The position numbers and the translations under genes were made by a program. 64,000 bases of DNA from Terricaulis sp. (lineage in GTDB: Bacteria > Pseudomonadota > Alphaproteobacteria > Caulobacterales > Aquidulcibacteraceae), in the NCBI GenBank assembly GCA_024707365.1, contig JANPZV010000008.1, positions 124,001-188,000 on the forward strand, written 5' to 3'. This document shows, piece after piece, positions 17,080-26,359 of this stretch. Each line of letters opens with the position of its first letter. The first letter of the stretch is position 1. Under the pieces are notes generated by a model. It was given only the letters and a program-made list of their open reading frames with translations, was not told the origin of the DNA and did not search any database.

Positions 17080-18342
17080 ATGGCCCAGCCGAACCTGCAA
17101 ACGGTCAAGGATATTTACGCGGTTGGCGAGGTTCCGCCGCTCTATCATGTGCCGAAGAAGATGTGGGCCTGGGCCATCCGCAAGGAGCGGCACGGCCGCC
17201 CCGCCACGGCCATGCAGCTCGAAGAGGTGCCCGTGCCCGAGGTGGGCGAGGATGAAGCCCTCGTGCTCGTGATGGCCGCGGGCGTGAATTATAACGGCGT
17301 GTGGGCCGCGCTGGGCGAGCCGATGAGCGTGCTCGACGTGCACAAGCAGCCCTACCACGTCGCAGGCTCGGACGCCTCCGGCATCGTTTGGGCCGTGGGT
17401 TCAAAGGTGAAGCGCTGGAAGCCCGGCGATGAGGTCGTCATTCATTGCAATCAGGATGATGGCGATGATGAAGAGTGCAATGGCGGCGATCCGATGTTCT
17501 CGCCGTCACAGCGCATCTGGGGCTATGAAACCACCGACGGCTCCTTCGCCCAATTCTGCAAGGTGCAGGCGCGCCAGATGATGCCGCGCCCCAAGCATCT
17601 CACCTGGGAAGAGAGCGCCTGCTACGTGCTGACGCTGGCGACGGCGTATCGCATGCTGTTTGGCTGGCGCCCGAACGTGCTGCGCCCTGGGCAGAACGTG
17701 CTGGTGTGGGGCGCTTCTGGCGGGCTTGGCGTGTTCGCCACCCAGCTTTGCGCCGTCAGCGGCGCGCACGCGATCGGCGTTGTCTCCGATGACAGCAAGA
17801 AAGATTACGTGCTCTCGATGGGCGCGAAAGCGGTGCTCAATCGCAAGGATTTCGATTGTTGGGGCCAATTGCCTAAGGTCAACGGCGAAGGCTTCACCGA
17901 ATACATGAAAGAGGTCGGCAAGTTCGGCAAAGCCGTGCGCGCCATCACTGGCGGGAAGGATCCCGACATCGTGTTCGAGCATCCGGGCGAAGCCACGTTT
18001 CCCGTCTCGGTGCGCGTGGTCAAGCGCGGCGGCATGGTGGTGATCTGCGCCGGCACCACCGGCTATAACCTCACCATGGACGCGCGTTATCTTTGGATGC
18101 ATCAAAAGCGCGTGCAGGGCAGCCATTTCGCGCACCTCTATCACGCGGCCCAAGCCAACCAGCTGGTGATCGACCGCCGCATCGATCCGGCGCTCGGCGA
18201 GGTCTTCCCCTGGGATAAAATCCCCGACGCGCACGAGAAGATGCTCGATAACAAGCACACGCCGGGCAACATGGCCGTGCTGGTGACCTCGCAACGCTCG
18301 GGCTTGCGCACGTTCGAGGATGTGCTGGAGGGCGGGGGCTAG
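17080..18342 (+). CDS. ccr: crotonyl-CoA carboxylase/reductase
   Basis: A 420-residue enzyme that reductively carboxylates crotonyl-CoA to ethylmalonyl-CoA with NADPH and CO2, the key step of the ethylmalonyl-CoA pathway. It is an MDR-type reductase: nucleotide motif WGASGGLGVFATQL near 210-223, plus family-specific KKMWAWAIRKERHGRPATAM, GVNYNGVWAALGEP, HCNQDDGDDEECNGGDPMFS and GYETTDGSFAQF. The Glu in GYETT, Asn in NYN and His in GSHFAHLYH correspond, by family knowledge, to the CO2-binding pocket. The ATG at 17080 has an AAGGGAGAGG site and begins the conserved N-terminus; upstream codons are not Ccr-like. Confidence 0.95.
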   Translation: MAQPNLQTVKDIYAVGEVPPLYHVPKKMWAWAIRKERHGRPATAMQLEEVPVPEVGEDEALVLVMAAGVNYNGVWAALGEPMSVLDVHKQPYHVAGSDASGIVWAVGSKVKRWKPGDEVVIHCNQDDGDDEECNGGDPMFSPSQRIWGYETTDGSFAQFCKVQARQMMPRPKHLTWEESACYVLTLATAYRMLFGWRPNVLRPGQNVLVWGASGGLGVFATQLCAVSGAHAIGVVSDDSKKDYVLSMGAKAVLNRKDFDCWGQLPKVNGEGFTEYMKEVGKFGKAVRAITGGKDPDIVFEHPGEATFPVSVRVVKRGGMVVICAGTTGYNLTMDARYLWMHQKRVQGSHFAHLYHAAQANQLVIDRRIDPALGEVFPWDKIPDAHEKMLDNKHTPGNMAVLVTSQRSGLRTFEDVLEGGG

Positions 18343-18612
18343 CGGCGTCGCTGGCGATGGTGAAAAACGGCGAGGATGCGAATTTCGTCGCCGGCGAGCT
18401 CATAAGCCAGCAGGTACGGATAGCGCGTCAGAACGAATTCTCGCACGCCGGTTTTCGATGTGGCCTTGCCAAGACTTGGCGAGGTTTCGAGCGAGCGGGC
18501 GGCGGATATATTCGATGACGCGAACGGCGGCGGCTGGACTATTGGCGGCAATGTAATCGCCAATCGCGTCCAGATCGTCGAGTGCACGGTCGTCCCATGC
18601 GAGCGTCTTCAC
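18339..18612 (-). CDS. ParE/RelE-type toxin (frameshift as sequenced)
   Basis: A toxin of about 90 residues of the ParE/RelE fold. The N-terminus (MKTLAWDDRALDDLDAIGDY, GTG start) and the C-terminus (TRYPYLLAYELAGDEIRILA) are in different frames, joined near 18495 within the YIRR/SARSLE region; one base restores a complete family-length chain. The GTG start overlaps the antitoxin stop (GTGA). The 3' end overlaps the ccr stop by four bases. If the shift were real the toxin would be dead. Confidence 0.75.
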
Positions 18613-18833
18613 TTCAGCCGAGCAATCAATTTATCGATTCGAGTCGGATCGCCGGTTTGAAAGCCGCTGGCGCGGCGGCGTTGCACTTCCTCAAGCTGCT
18701 CGTCGGTCAGCACTGACTTTCCGGGCCCATCCTGCAGCGCTTCCGTCAGTTCCATAATCATGTCGGCGATATCATCCTGCCGCTCGGGCGGCAGCGCCTC
18801 GAGTGCCTTGATGGCGCGTTCGATTTTGCCCAT
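18609..18833 (-). CDS. antitoxin partner of ParE/RelE-type toxin
   Basis: A 74-residue acidic protein, KIERAIKALEALPPERQDDI then TDEQLEEVQRRRASGFQTGD, the layout of antitoxins that pair with RelE/ParE toxins: an N-terminal helical dimer part and a C-terminal toxin-binding tail. The start at 18833 begins the conserved part; residues encoded upstream do not look like protein. It precedes the toxin and overlaps it by two bases, as in typical modules. Confidence 0.75.
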   Translation of the reverse strand: MGKIERAIKALEALPPERQDDIADMIMELTEALQDGPGKSVLTDEQLEEVQRRRASGFQTGDPTRIDKLIARLK

Positions 18834-18973
18834 GGGCGGCTCCAATCTCCCAAAACAATGCCATGGGCCGCGCCTGCTCACAAGCGATGCACCCCAGCCC
18901 GCAAGCGCAAGCGATTGACCTTCGCGCCCCGCCGTTCCCTAATCCCGCCAAATAAATGGGGGCAGGGAAGCAT

Positions 18974-20451
18974 ATGATCCGTTTAATCCTGGCAGGGCTG
19001 GCGCTCGTGCTCGTCGCGCTTGTCGGTTTCGTCGGCTATCGCACGCTCAGCTTCACCGCATCGCCGCCGCCGGCGGAAGCCGCCGTGCCGGATCTCGCGG
19101 CCTACGCCATCGATACCGAAGCCGCCGCCAATCGCCTCGCCCAAGCCATCGGCTTTCCCACCGTCTCGCTCGTTTCCGAGAGCGATGATCGCGCCCCGTT
19201 CGCGGCGCTGCATGCGTGGCTGCAGCAAACCTACCCGGCCTTCCATGCTGTGGCCAAGCGCGAGGTGTTTGGCGAATTTTCGCTGCTTTACACTTGGGCG
19301 GGCTCCGATCCGGCGCAGCCGCGATCGTGCTCACCGCGCATATGGACGTGGTGCCCGCCGCCGCAGATACGCTGGAAAACTGGAACACCTCGCCGTTTCA
19401 GGCCGTCATCCGCGATGGCTATATCCAGGGGCGCGGCGCCATTGATGATAAAGGCTCGCTCGTGGCGCTGATGGAGGCGGTGGAGTTTCTCGCCGCGCAA
19501 GGGCGGCAGCCGGCGCGCACCATCATCCTGGCGTTCGGCCATGACGAGGAAATCGGCGGCGATCAGGGCGCGGTTTTGATGTCGCAGGCTTTGGTGCAGC
19601 GCGGCCAGCGGGCCTGGTTCGTGCTTGATGAAGGCTCCGCCGCCATCGATCCGCACCCGCTCACCGGCGCGCCCGCCGCGATCATCGCCGTGGCCGAGCG
19701 GGGCTTTGCAACGCTGCGCGTGCGCGCTGTCGGCCAGCCGGGGCATTCGTCCACGCCGCCGCACGAAACCGCCGTCTCGCTCGCCGCCGCAGCGGTGGAT
19801 CGCATCCATTCCATGCCGATCACGCGTAGCCTGGAGGGCGGGCCCGCGATCGACATGATGCGTGCTTTGGCGCCGGAAATTTCCTTCACCACGCGCATGG
19901 CGGTGGCGAACGAATGGTTGTTTGGCCCATTGCTGCGTGGCCGCATGGAGGGTGATCCCGTCTCGCGCGCGCTGATGGGCACATCGGTTGCGCCCACCAT
20001 GATCAATGGCGGCGTGCGCCCGAACGTGCTCCCGGCCGAGGTGGAGGCGATGATCAATTTCCGCCTGCATCCGCGCGACACATCCGCCGAAATCCTCGCC
20101 CGCGCGCAAGCGGCTGTCGCTGATCTTGAGGGCGTCACGGTTGAGTGGGCCGAGCCCCCGCGCGAGGCCACATCGGTTTCGAGCGCCACCTCATCATCTT
20201 ACGCGCTGATCGCGGCGGTGACGGGCGCCGCGCTCGATGGCCTGCCTGCGGCGCCGGGCCTCATGTTGGCGGGGGCCGATGCGCGCCATTACCAGCCTGC
20301 CGCAGAGAACGTGTATCGCTTCCAGCCGATGCTGTTCACCACGGCCGATCTTGAGGGCATCCACGGCCTCAACGAACGCCTTTCCCTCAACAATTTCGAG
20401 CGCACGATCCGTTTCTATATCGGCCTCATCGAAGCAGGAGCTTTCCCATGA
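18974..20451 (+). CDS. M20 family metallopeptidase, membrane-anchored (frameshift as sequenced)
   Basis: About 492 residues. Residues 1-25 form a signal anchor (LILAGLALVLVALVGFVGY). The catalytic domain has HMDVVPA (zinc His-x-Asp), GRGAIDDKGSLVALMEA (bridging Asp), FGHDEEIGGDQG (catalytic Glu-Glu) and the C-terminal zinc His region LAGADARHYQ. It resembles carboxypeptidase PM20D1/CPS-like M20 enzymes, acting on peptides or N-acyl amino acids in the periplasm. The frame changes near 19315 (GATCCGGCGCAGCCGCGATC), one base from continuity. Start at ATG 18974 after CAGGGAAG. Its stop overlaps the next start (ATGA). Confidence 0.8.
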
Positions 20452-20903
20452 TCCGCGCCATTCTCATCGCGGGCGTTCTCGCCGTCGGCGCTTGCACCCC
20501 TGAAGACGAAGCGGAGGCCCCCGTGGCCAGCAGCGCCAGCGTGCCCGCGCCGACGCCCGATGATGTCGCCATCCGCATCAACGCCGAGCAGAACGGCCAA
20601 ACCATCGAAGTGGGCGTGAACCAGCGCTTCGCGGTCGAACTCGTGGGCGTGCCCACCGCGGGCTATCAATGGGCGCCTTCGCAAGTCCCGGCCTTCCTCA
20701 CCCGCGCAGGCGAAGCCTCGGGCGCCACCACAGAAGCGCAAAGCCAGCCTGGCTTTGTCGGCGGCAATCATTGGGAAGTGCTGATGTTCGCCGCCACCGA
20801 AGCGGGCGAGGGTGAACTCGTGCTCGAACAGCGCCGCCCCTGGGAAACCAGCGAGCCCGCGAATAACACCTTCCGCGTCACCATCGTCGCTCGCGCGCAA
20901 TGA
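20448..20903 (+). CDS. chagasin-type protease inhibitor I42 lipoprotein
   Basis: A 151-residue lipoprotein (lipobox VGAC, Cys16) with an inhibitor I42/chagasin domain. The three family loops can be seen: VPTAGYQW (NPTTG-like loop), GGNHWEVLMF (GxGG-like) and RPWE. Chagasins block papain-like cysteine proteases. A low-complexity Ala/Pro/Glu linker joins the anchor to the domain. It overlaps the M20 peptidase stop and the next gene start by four bases each, so it is in the same operon. Confidence 0.8.
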   Translation: MIRAILIAGVLAVGACTPEDEAEAPVASSASVPAPTPDDVAIRINAEQNGQTIEVGVNQRFAVELVGVPTAGYQWAPSQVPAFLTRAGEASGATTEAQSQPGFVGGNHWEVLMFAATEAGEGELVLEQRRPWETSEPANNTFRVTIVARAQ

Positions 20904-21323
20904 GGGGCACGCTGGTGATCCTGGCGGCGCTCGCCGCCTGTTCGCCAGCAGAGCCGCCGCCCGGCGTGATCGGGGGCGCAACCCTGTGTTTGCGCCCTCC
21001 AACTCCGCCGCCGCGCCGATCGTGCAGCTTGACGCTTTGCCTCGAAACGGGCGTGTGGAGGTTGCTGTCGGTCAGGCGATGCAGTTCCGCACGCGTTATT
21101 CTTCGTCGCAAGGCGAGGTGGTCGAGCGCGCGCCGTGCCCGATTTTGTTGATTATATCGGCGTCGAGGTTTCCGCCGCGGACCCTGGCGCTAGCGCTGAT
21201 CATGTCTTCACCTTCGTTGCGCGGCGGCCGGGCGAGGGCGTGCTGACCATGCAGCAATACAATCAGCGTTTTGGTGGGCCGCCCGGTTACGAGGTGTTGA
21301 ACCTCACCGTCGTTGCGCGTTAG
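20900..21323 (+). CDS. second chagasin-like lipoprotein (two frameshifts as sequenced)
   Basis: Three overlapping frames combine into one chain of about 140 residues: a lipoprotein signal ending LAAC, then DALPRNGRVEVAVGQAMQFR, then DFVDYIGVEVSAADPG and GVLTMQQYNQRFGGPPGYEV with a final NLTVVAR. The end matches the chagasin-type VTIVAR end of the gene before it, suggesting a diverged tandem duplicate, though the NPTTG-type loop is not obvious. Frame changes lie near 20975 and 21145. The two shifts may be errors or decay. Confidence 0.55.
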
Positions 21324-21329
21324 CGGGCG

Positions 21330-21557
21330 ATGATCTTCATCGCCCAAATCGCGCTTTACCTGCTCGCCGTCGCCGGCGTGATCGCATCAAGCTTGGGTGC
21401 GCTGTTCTTTTTGGGCGGCGCGCTTAATCGCGCCCGCGATGGCGGCTATCGGCGCATGCGCGCGCTTTATGTGGCGCTGTGCTTGGGTGGGATCGTCGCA
21501 TCCGCTGCGCTGGGCTTTGTCGGCGCGCCCGCAATCCTGTATTGGGCTGCGCCATGA
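21330..21557 (+). CDS. small two-helix membrane protein
   Basis: A 75-residue protein with two hydrophobic helices (about 4-31 and 47-70) joined by the basic loop NRARDGGYRRMR. No family recognised. It lies in a tight same-strand run, six bases after the inhibitor-like gene and overlapping the Rieske gene start by four bases, which supports it being a real gene. Confidence 0.6.
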   Translation: MIFIAQIALYLLAVAGVIASSLGALFFLGGALNRARDGGYRRMRALYVALCLGGIVASAALGFVGAPAILYWAAP

Positions 21558-22614
21558 GCGATCTTCTGCGCGATCTTTGGTATTTCGCCGCTGCCAGCCG
21601 CGAACTGAAAGCCGGAAAAATGTTCCGGCGCGAAATCCTGGGCGAGCCGATCGCGCTGGGCCGTGACGGGGCGGGCAAAGCCTTCGCCCTGCGCGATATC
21701 TGCCCCCACCGCGCTGTGCCGCTTTCGGCCGGCAAAGTGGTTGAGAACGCCGGCGTGCAAACCATCGAGTGCCCGTATCACGGCTGGCGCTTCGGCGCGG
21801 GCGATGGCGTGTGCAAGATGATCCCCACTTTGGTTGAGGGCCAGCCTTACGAGCCTGGCCGCATCAAGGTGCGCCATTTTCCAACCTACGAGGCCAACGG
21901 CATCGTGCTGGTTTATGTTTCCGCCGATCCGCGCTTTGCCGGCGAGCCGCCGCCGCCGCCCGAATTTGGCCTGGGCGACTTCACCGAGCCGAAATTCGTC
22001 ATCGAGCGCATCTTCGCGGCCACGATGGACAACGCCGTCGTTGGCCTGATGGACCCCGCGCATGTGCCGTACGTGCATAATCAATGGTGGTGGCGCCCGC
22101 CCAGTTCGGGCCGCAAGCTCAAGCAAAAGCGCTTCGTCCCGCGTGAGCGCGGCTGGGCGATTGAGCGGCACGCGCCTTCAGGCAATTCGCTCGCCTATCG
22201 CATGCTGTTTGGCGGGGAGGTGACGACGGAGATTTCCTTCATGCTGCCCGGCTATCGCTGGGAGGTGGTGGATAATCCCAAATCGCGCCTGTTCACGCTC
22301 ACTTGCCTCACGCCGGAAAAACGAAAAACTCCACGCGCATCACGCAAGTGACGTATTGGAAAAACGCGCCGCTCTTAGATGCGCTGAAACCCATCCTCAT
22401 CCCGGCGGGCAGGGAGTTTCTCGATCAGGACGGCCGCATGGTCGATCTGCAAAACACCGGCCTCGCCTACAGCCCCGCCATGCTCTGGATCGACGACATC
22501 GACGTCCAGGCCAAATGGTATCTCAAGCTCAAACGCGAATGGGCCAAGAGCCGCGAAGAAGGCCGCGATTTCGCCAACCCAATCGAGCCAACCACGTTGC
22601 GGTGGATGAGCTAA
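21554..22614 (+). CDS. Rieske non-haem iron oxygenase, alpha subunit type (frameshift as sequenced)
   Basis: About 353 residues. The Rieske [2Fe-2S] ligands are CPHRAVPL and CPYHGWRFG near residues 50-80; the mononuclear iron site of the catalytic domain begins at DNAVVGLMDPAHVPYVHN (Asp/His ligands). The overall length and WYFAAASREL start fit VanA-type demethylating monooxygenases. The substrate cannot be told. The frame changes in the A5 run at 22317-22321; six A would join the C-terminal part (THRITQVTYW-like) cleanly, so a homopolymer error is likely. No reductase partner gene is adjacent. Confidence 0.85.
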
Positions 22615-22622
22615 GGCGTGGC

Positions 22623-22691
22623 CTATGGAGCGCGGGCGTCCTCGCCCGCGAGTTCGCGGCCTACGCGGGCGAGGACGCCCGCGCTCCATAG
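22623..22691. repeat. 28-bp-arm perfect inverted repeat, GGAGCGCGGGCG family
   Basis: Arms 22623-22650 and 22664-22691 are exact reverse complements with a 13-base loop. The outer part CTATGGAGCGCGGGCG recurs in the element at 53294-53385 and, shortened to GCGGAGCGCCGGC, at 53944-54161. It lies between the convergent Rieske and MazF-type genes. No T-run follows. Confidence 0.9.
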
Positions 22692-22739
22692 TGTGTTTGC
22701 GCCTGATTGAACGCACGGCGCTATAGCCCGCGCGGCGTC

Positions 22740-23072
22740 TCACGCGTACTTTTGAACCGCCAGCAGCACCGCCGCCAAGTCGCCTTTCGGCAGCGCGCCA
22801 GCGATGCGCACCACGCGCGCGGGCTCAATCGTGGCGAGCTTTACAGGGCGGACCAGTGATGGCGCAGGCAATCCCGCGCGTGTCAGATTGCTAATGGCCA
22901 CATCATCGGCGCGCCGCGCGCCGCGGTCGCTGGTGATCATCGCTACCCAGACAAGCCCATGCGTGCGTTCAAGCGCGGGCCTGGATATGACAACCGCAGG
23001 CCGCTTCTTTTCCGCCAGCTTGTCGCTGTACGGAAACGGCAGCACCAGCACCTCGCCTTGCGCGAACGGCAT
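22740..23072 (-). CDS. MazF/PemK-type endoribonuclease toxin
   Basis: A 110-residue MazF-like toxin: GEVLVLPFPYSDK at the N-terminus, KRPAVVISRPAL with the conserved R-P-x-(V)-V-(I)-S, and VRPVKLATIE, where Arg/Lys and Ser/Thr residues line the RNA site. It begins on the last base of the antitoxin stop (23072), the classical coupled order with antitoxin first. Target sequence cannot be predicted. Confidence 0.9.
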   Translation of the reverse strand: MPFAQGEVLVLPFPYSDKLAEKKRPAVVISRPALERTHGLVWVAMITSDRGARRADDVAISNLTRAGLPAPSLVRPVKLATIEPARVVRIAGALPKGDLAAVLLAVQKYA

Positions 23073-23287
23073 CAGAGATCCCGGTAGGCGTCATCGTCCG
23101 CTTTGCTCGCCCATTCATCGAAGGTGGCGAAGGGGTCGTCTTGCGGTTGAGCCTTTTCGACATGGACGCCCTTGGCGTCGATGCGAAATTCAAGCGTATC
23201 GCCTGGGCCGACGCCCAGGCGCGCGCGCACTTCCTTGGGAAGCACGAGTTGGCTTTTGCTTGTCACGCGGGCGGTCACTTTGGGCAC
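23072..23287 (-). CDS. AbrB/MazE-type antitoxin
   Basis: A 71-residue protein with a swapped-hairpin AbrB domain at residues 4-45 (VTSKSQLVLPKEVRARLGVG, then GDTLEF) and an acidic C-terminal tail (DDPFATFDEWASKADDDAY) for toxin binding. Directly upstream of and overlapping the MazF-type gene by one base. It should repress its own promoter in the short spacer 23288-23320. Confidence 0.9.
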   Translation of the reverse strand: MPKVTARVTSKSQLVLPKEVRARLGVGPGDTLEFRIDAKGVHVEKAQPQDDPFATFDEWASKADDDAYRDL

Positions 23288-23320
23288 GGTAAGGCATCTT
23301 ACCGTCTTACTCTTGTTTCG

Positions 23321-23752
23321 TCAACGCAGCGGCGGCTGTAGCGTCACGCTCAGCCGCGTTTCGCGCGCGGGCGCGCCTTCCTGGGGCATGTCCTCTTGGA
23401 GAACGAGCGTGGCGGGGGTGTCTTGCGTCACCACGAACGCGAGCTGGGCGCGGAAGCGGACCATGCCGTCCACGCTCTCGATCACCGGCGCTTGCGCGAG
23501 CGCCGGCGCTTCGGCGAGCACGCGCCCGTCGGCGTCCATGATCAGCGTGGGGAATTGTTCTTCAAAGAACCAATCGGCGGGCGCTGCGCCCGACACCATA
23601 AGCGGGCTGCGCGCCGCCGCGCCCTCCTGGGGCGTATCCAGCACCGGCGGCGCGGCCGAGGGAGCGGGCGGCTCTGGCGCGGGGGCCGGCTCTGGCGCGC
23701 AGGCGGCGAGGGCCAGGGCGGCGGTCAGGGCGGCAAGATGGCGTAACGGCAT
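23321..23752 (-). CDS. lipoprotein with Gmad2-like domain
   Basis: A 143-residue lipoprotein (lipobox LAAC, Cys18) with a Pro/Ala/Glu linker (PEPAPAPEPPAPSAAPP) and a Gmad2-like immunoglobulin-type domain: SPLMVSGAAPADWFFEEQFP, ADGRVLAEAPA, FRAQLAFVV and ATLVLQEDMP follow the family pattern. Gmad2 domains occur in exported proteins of unclear role. I chose the start at 23752, where the signal peptide begins; upstream in-frame codons are not protein-like. It shares a divergent spacer of 84 bp with mcd. Confidence 0.75.
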   Translation of the reverse strand: MPLRHLAALTAALALAACAPEPAPAPEPPAPSAAPPVLDTPQEGAAARSPLMVSGAAPADWFFEEQFPTLIMDADGRVLAEAPALAQAPVIESVDGMVRFRAQLAFVVTQDTPATLVLQEDMPQEGAPARETRLSVTLQPPLR

Positions 23753-23836
23753 GGGCTCCTCACTGTCCGAATATTGGGATGGCTTGTTCGCAACTGCGAA
23801 AAGCTGCTTTAACACCGCCAGACTTTGCGAGGCCCC

Positions 23837-25442
23837 ATGTCTGACCTGCTTAACGCCCTTAACGCAAGCGCCACGGCAGCCGCCGCCTACGCCGAAGCCG
23901 CGCGCGCGGCGGTGAAAGCGCGTGTCGGCGCCCGATCGCGGCGCGTTCGACCGGGAGCAGCATCTAGTGCATGGCCTTGCCTGGGTCGCCACCTATGCCG
24001 AGACGCTGCGTGAGGTGCGCGATTGGGCGCAGGCGCTCACCGCCGCCGGCAAATTCGGCGAAACCGAGCAGCTTTTGGCGAGGCTCCTCATCGGCGAATA
24101 CACCGCCCAGCTCGCCGGCGGGCTGCCGATGACGCAGGTGGAATCCATCCGCCCCGCCGATTTCGGCGTCGAAGCCCCGCCCGTTTCCGCGCCCGCCACG
24201 CAGGCGGAGAAAAATCGCCTCGCGGTTTTGCTGCGCCAAGCCGCCGGCCGCGCGACGCTGGAGCAAACCGGGCTCGATGAGGATTTCGAGCTGATCCGCG
24301 ATCAGTTCCGCAAATTCGCCGACGCCGAGGTCGCCCCGCACGCGCACGAATGGCATCTGAAGGATGAACTGATCCCGATCGCGATCGTGGAGCAGATGGG
24401 CGCGCTGGGCGTGTTCGGCCTCACCATCCCGGAAGAGTTTGGCGGCTCGGGCCTTGGCAAAACCGCGATGTGCGTGGTCTCAGAGGAATTGTCGCGCGGC
24501 TATATCGGCGTTGGCAGCCTCGGCACGCGCTCGGAGATCGCGGCGGAACTGATCCTCACCGGCGGCACGGACGCGCAAAAATCCTATTGGCTCCCCAAAA
24601 TCGCCAGCGCCGAAATCTTGCCCACCGCCGTGTTCACAGAGCCGAACACGGGTTCGGACCTCGGCGCGCTGCGCACGCGCGCGGCGAAGGAGGGTGAGGA
24701 CTATATCGTCACCGGCAATAAAACCTGGATCACCCACGCCGCCCGCGCCGATGTGATGACGCTCCTGGTCCGCACCAATCCGGACACCAACAATTTCTCC
24801 GGCCTCTCCATGCTGCTCGCCGAAAAGCCGCGCGGCGATGATGCAAACCCGTTCCCCGCCGAAGGCATGAGCGGGGGCGAGATCGAGGTGCTCGGCTATC
24901 GCGGCATGAAGGAATACGAGATCGGCTTTGACGGCTTTAAAGTCCCCGCCGGCAATCTGCTCGGCGGCGTCGAAGGCCAGGGCTTCAAGCAATTGATGGC
25001 GACATTCGAGAGCGCCCGCATCCAAACCGCCGCGCGCGCTGTGGGCGTGGCCCAATGCGCGCTGGAGCTTGGCCTCAAATACGCAATCGAGCGCAAACAA
25101 TTCGGCCAGGAGATTTTCAGTTTCCCGCGCGTGGCCAACAAGCTCGTCATGATCGCCGCCGAGATCATGGCCTCGCGCCAGATCGCGTATTTCGCCGCGC
25201 GGCGCAAAGACAGCGGCAAGCGCTGCGACCTTGAGGCGGGCATGGCCAAATTGCTTGCCGCGCGTGTGGCCTGGGCCGCAGCCGATAACGCGCTGCAAAT
25301 CCATGGCGGCAACGGTTTTGCGCTGGAATACCCGATTTCGCGCGTGCTCTGCGATGCGCGCATCCTCAATATTTTCGAGGGCGCGGGCGAAATCCAGGCG
25401 CACGTGATCGGCCGGCGCCTGCTCGAGGACGGGCGCAACTGA
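23837..25442 (+). CDS. mcd: (2S)-methylsuccinyl-CoA dehydrogenase (frameshift as sequenced)
   Basis: About 535 residues: an acyl-CoA dehydrogenase with the roughly 160-residue N-terminal extension specific to Mcd (HGLAWVATYAETLREVRDWA and IGEYTAQLAGGLPMTQ). The dehydrogenase core has FTEPNTGSDLGALRTRA, GNKTWITHAARAD and the C-terminal FEGAGEIQAHVIGRRLL, with the base Glu expected near the RILNIFEGAGE segment. It oxidises methylsuccinyl-CoA to mesaconyl-CoA. The first 30 residues (MSDLLNALNASATAAAAYAE) are in another frame; the shift is near 23927. Together with ccr and ecm in this window it defines the ethylmalonyl-CoA pathway. Confidence 0.9.
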
Positions 25443-25506
25443 GATTTACTTCGCCAGGGCCAGCGCCTAGATTCGCGCGCGAGGGCTTGTTGCGGGGGAA
25501 GATTCT

Positions 25507-26028
25507 ATGAAATCGATCGCTGTTGCGGTGTGCGCGGGCGTGGCCGCGCTTTTTGTGTCTGTGGGCGCCTGGGCGCAAAGCGTTGGCTTCACCGAAGATA
25601 TGCGCACCCAGTTTGTGAGCGAGTGCCGCCAAGGCGGGGGCGATGTCACGCTATGCCAATGCGTCTGGAACGGCATCCGCGCGGAATATTCGTTGCAGCA
25701 ATATAGTGAGCTGTCGAACAGCTACGCGACCCAGCAGCTGCATCCGAACATGGTGCGCCAGGAATTGATCGTCGCCAATTGCAAGGGCGATGCGCCCGCC
25801 AATGGCCGCTACCCGGCCTATACCGTGCAGAATTTCAACACCGGATGCCAGGGCGGTGGCGTTTCCACTGCGATCTGCAGCTGCATGATTGATCGGCTCC
25901 AGCAGAGCGTCTCGTTCGGAGAGTTTGTGGAACTCGATCTGATGAGCGCCTGGGGCAAGGATTCCGAACACCACGCCTATGCGCGCATGGTGGACGCCGC
26001 CCAGCAATGCGTCGCCGCCAATCGCTAG
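25507..26028 (+). CDS. exported protein with two Cys-x9-Cys-x-Cys modules
   Basis: A 173-residue protein with a signal peptide ending AWAQ (about residue 24). It contains two copies of a small cysteine module: Cys40, Cys50, Cys52, Cys92 and Cys114, Cys124, Cys126, Cys168 (spacings 10-2-40 and 10-2-42), with an aromatic/hydrophobic helix after each CxC (VWNGIRAEYSLQQYSEL and MIDRLQQSVSFGEFVEL). A single copy is encoded at 26360-26617. No named family recognised; periplasmic disulfides are likely. A clear terminator follows. Confidence 0.7.
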   Translation: MKSIAVAVCAGVAALFVSVGAWAQSVGFTEDMRTQFVSECRQGGGDVTLCQCVWNGIRAEYSLQQYSELSNSYATQQLHPNMVRQELIVANCKGDAPANGRYPAYTVQNFNTGCQGGGVSTAICSCMIDRLQQSVSFGEFVELDLMSAWGKDSEHHAYARMVDAAQQCVAANR

Positions 26029-26042
26029 CCGGAACTGAAAAA

Positions 26043-26077
26043 GGCCTCCAAGCGTTCTGCGCCTGGAGGCCCTTTTT
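26043..26077 (+). terminator. Rho-independent terminator (bidirectional)
   Basis: GGCCTCCAAGCG (26043-26054) pairs with CGCCTGGAGGCC (26060-26071), with one A-C mismatch and a five-base loop, followed by CTTTTT and preceded by GAAAAA. It starts fifteen bases after the stop of the Cys-module gene. Confidence 0.9.
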
Positions 26078-26245
26078 ATGCGCCGGCAATTTTCCCGCCT
26101 ATCCCTGCTCGCGCTGTGCTGCGCTTGCGCGCTTGCGGCCGCCGCTTGCGCCAGCCTCGCGCCTGAGCCGTACTGGACCCAAGCAGCGGATGCCGAGCAC
26201 GCCGCTGCTGGCGTCGCCGGAGATGAAGCTGTACGCGCATATTAA
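26078..26245 (+). CDS. putative small lipoprotein
   Basis: A 55-codon frame starting at an ATG at the end of the terminator T-run: basic start MRRQFSRLSL, hydrophobic core with four Cys and a lipobox AAAC (Cys24), then a short mature part ending VRAY. There is no ribosome site that I can see, and the following 40 bases in another frame (EFATAAALNEASAAKP) might be its real end after a frameshift. Treat as tentative. Confidence 0.3.
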   Translation: MRRQFSRLSLLALCCACALAAAACASLAPEPYWTQAADAEHAAAGVAGDEAVRAY

Positions 26246-26359
26246 GGTTGAGTTCGCCACGGCGGCCGCGCTTAACGAAGCTTCTGCGGCGAAGCCTTAA
26301 CCCTGCCGTGCTAGAATGCTCTTTACGCTCGGCAAAATATGCCGGGCAGGGAGGCTGAC

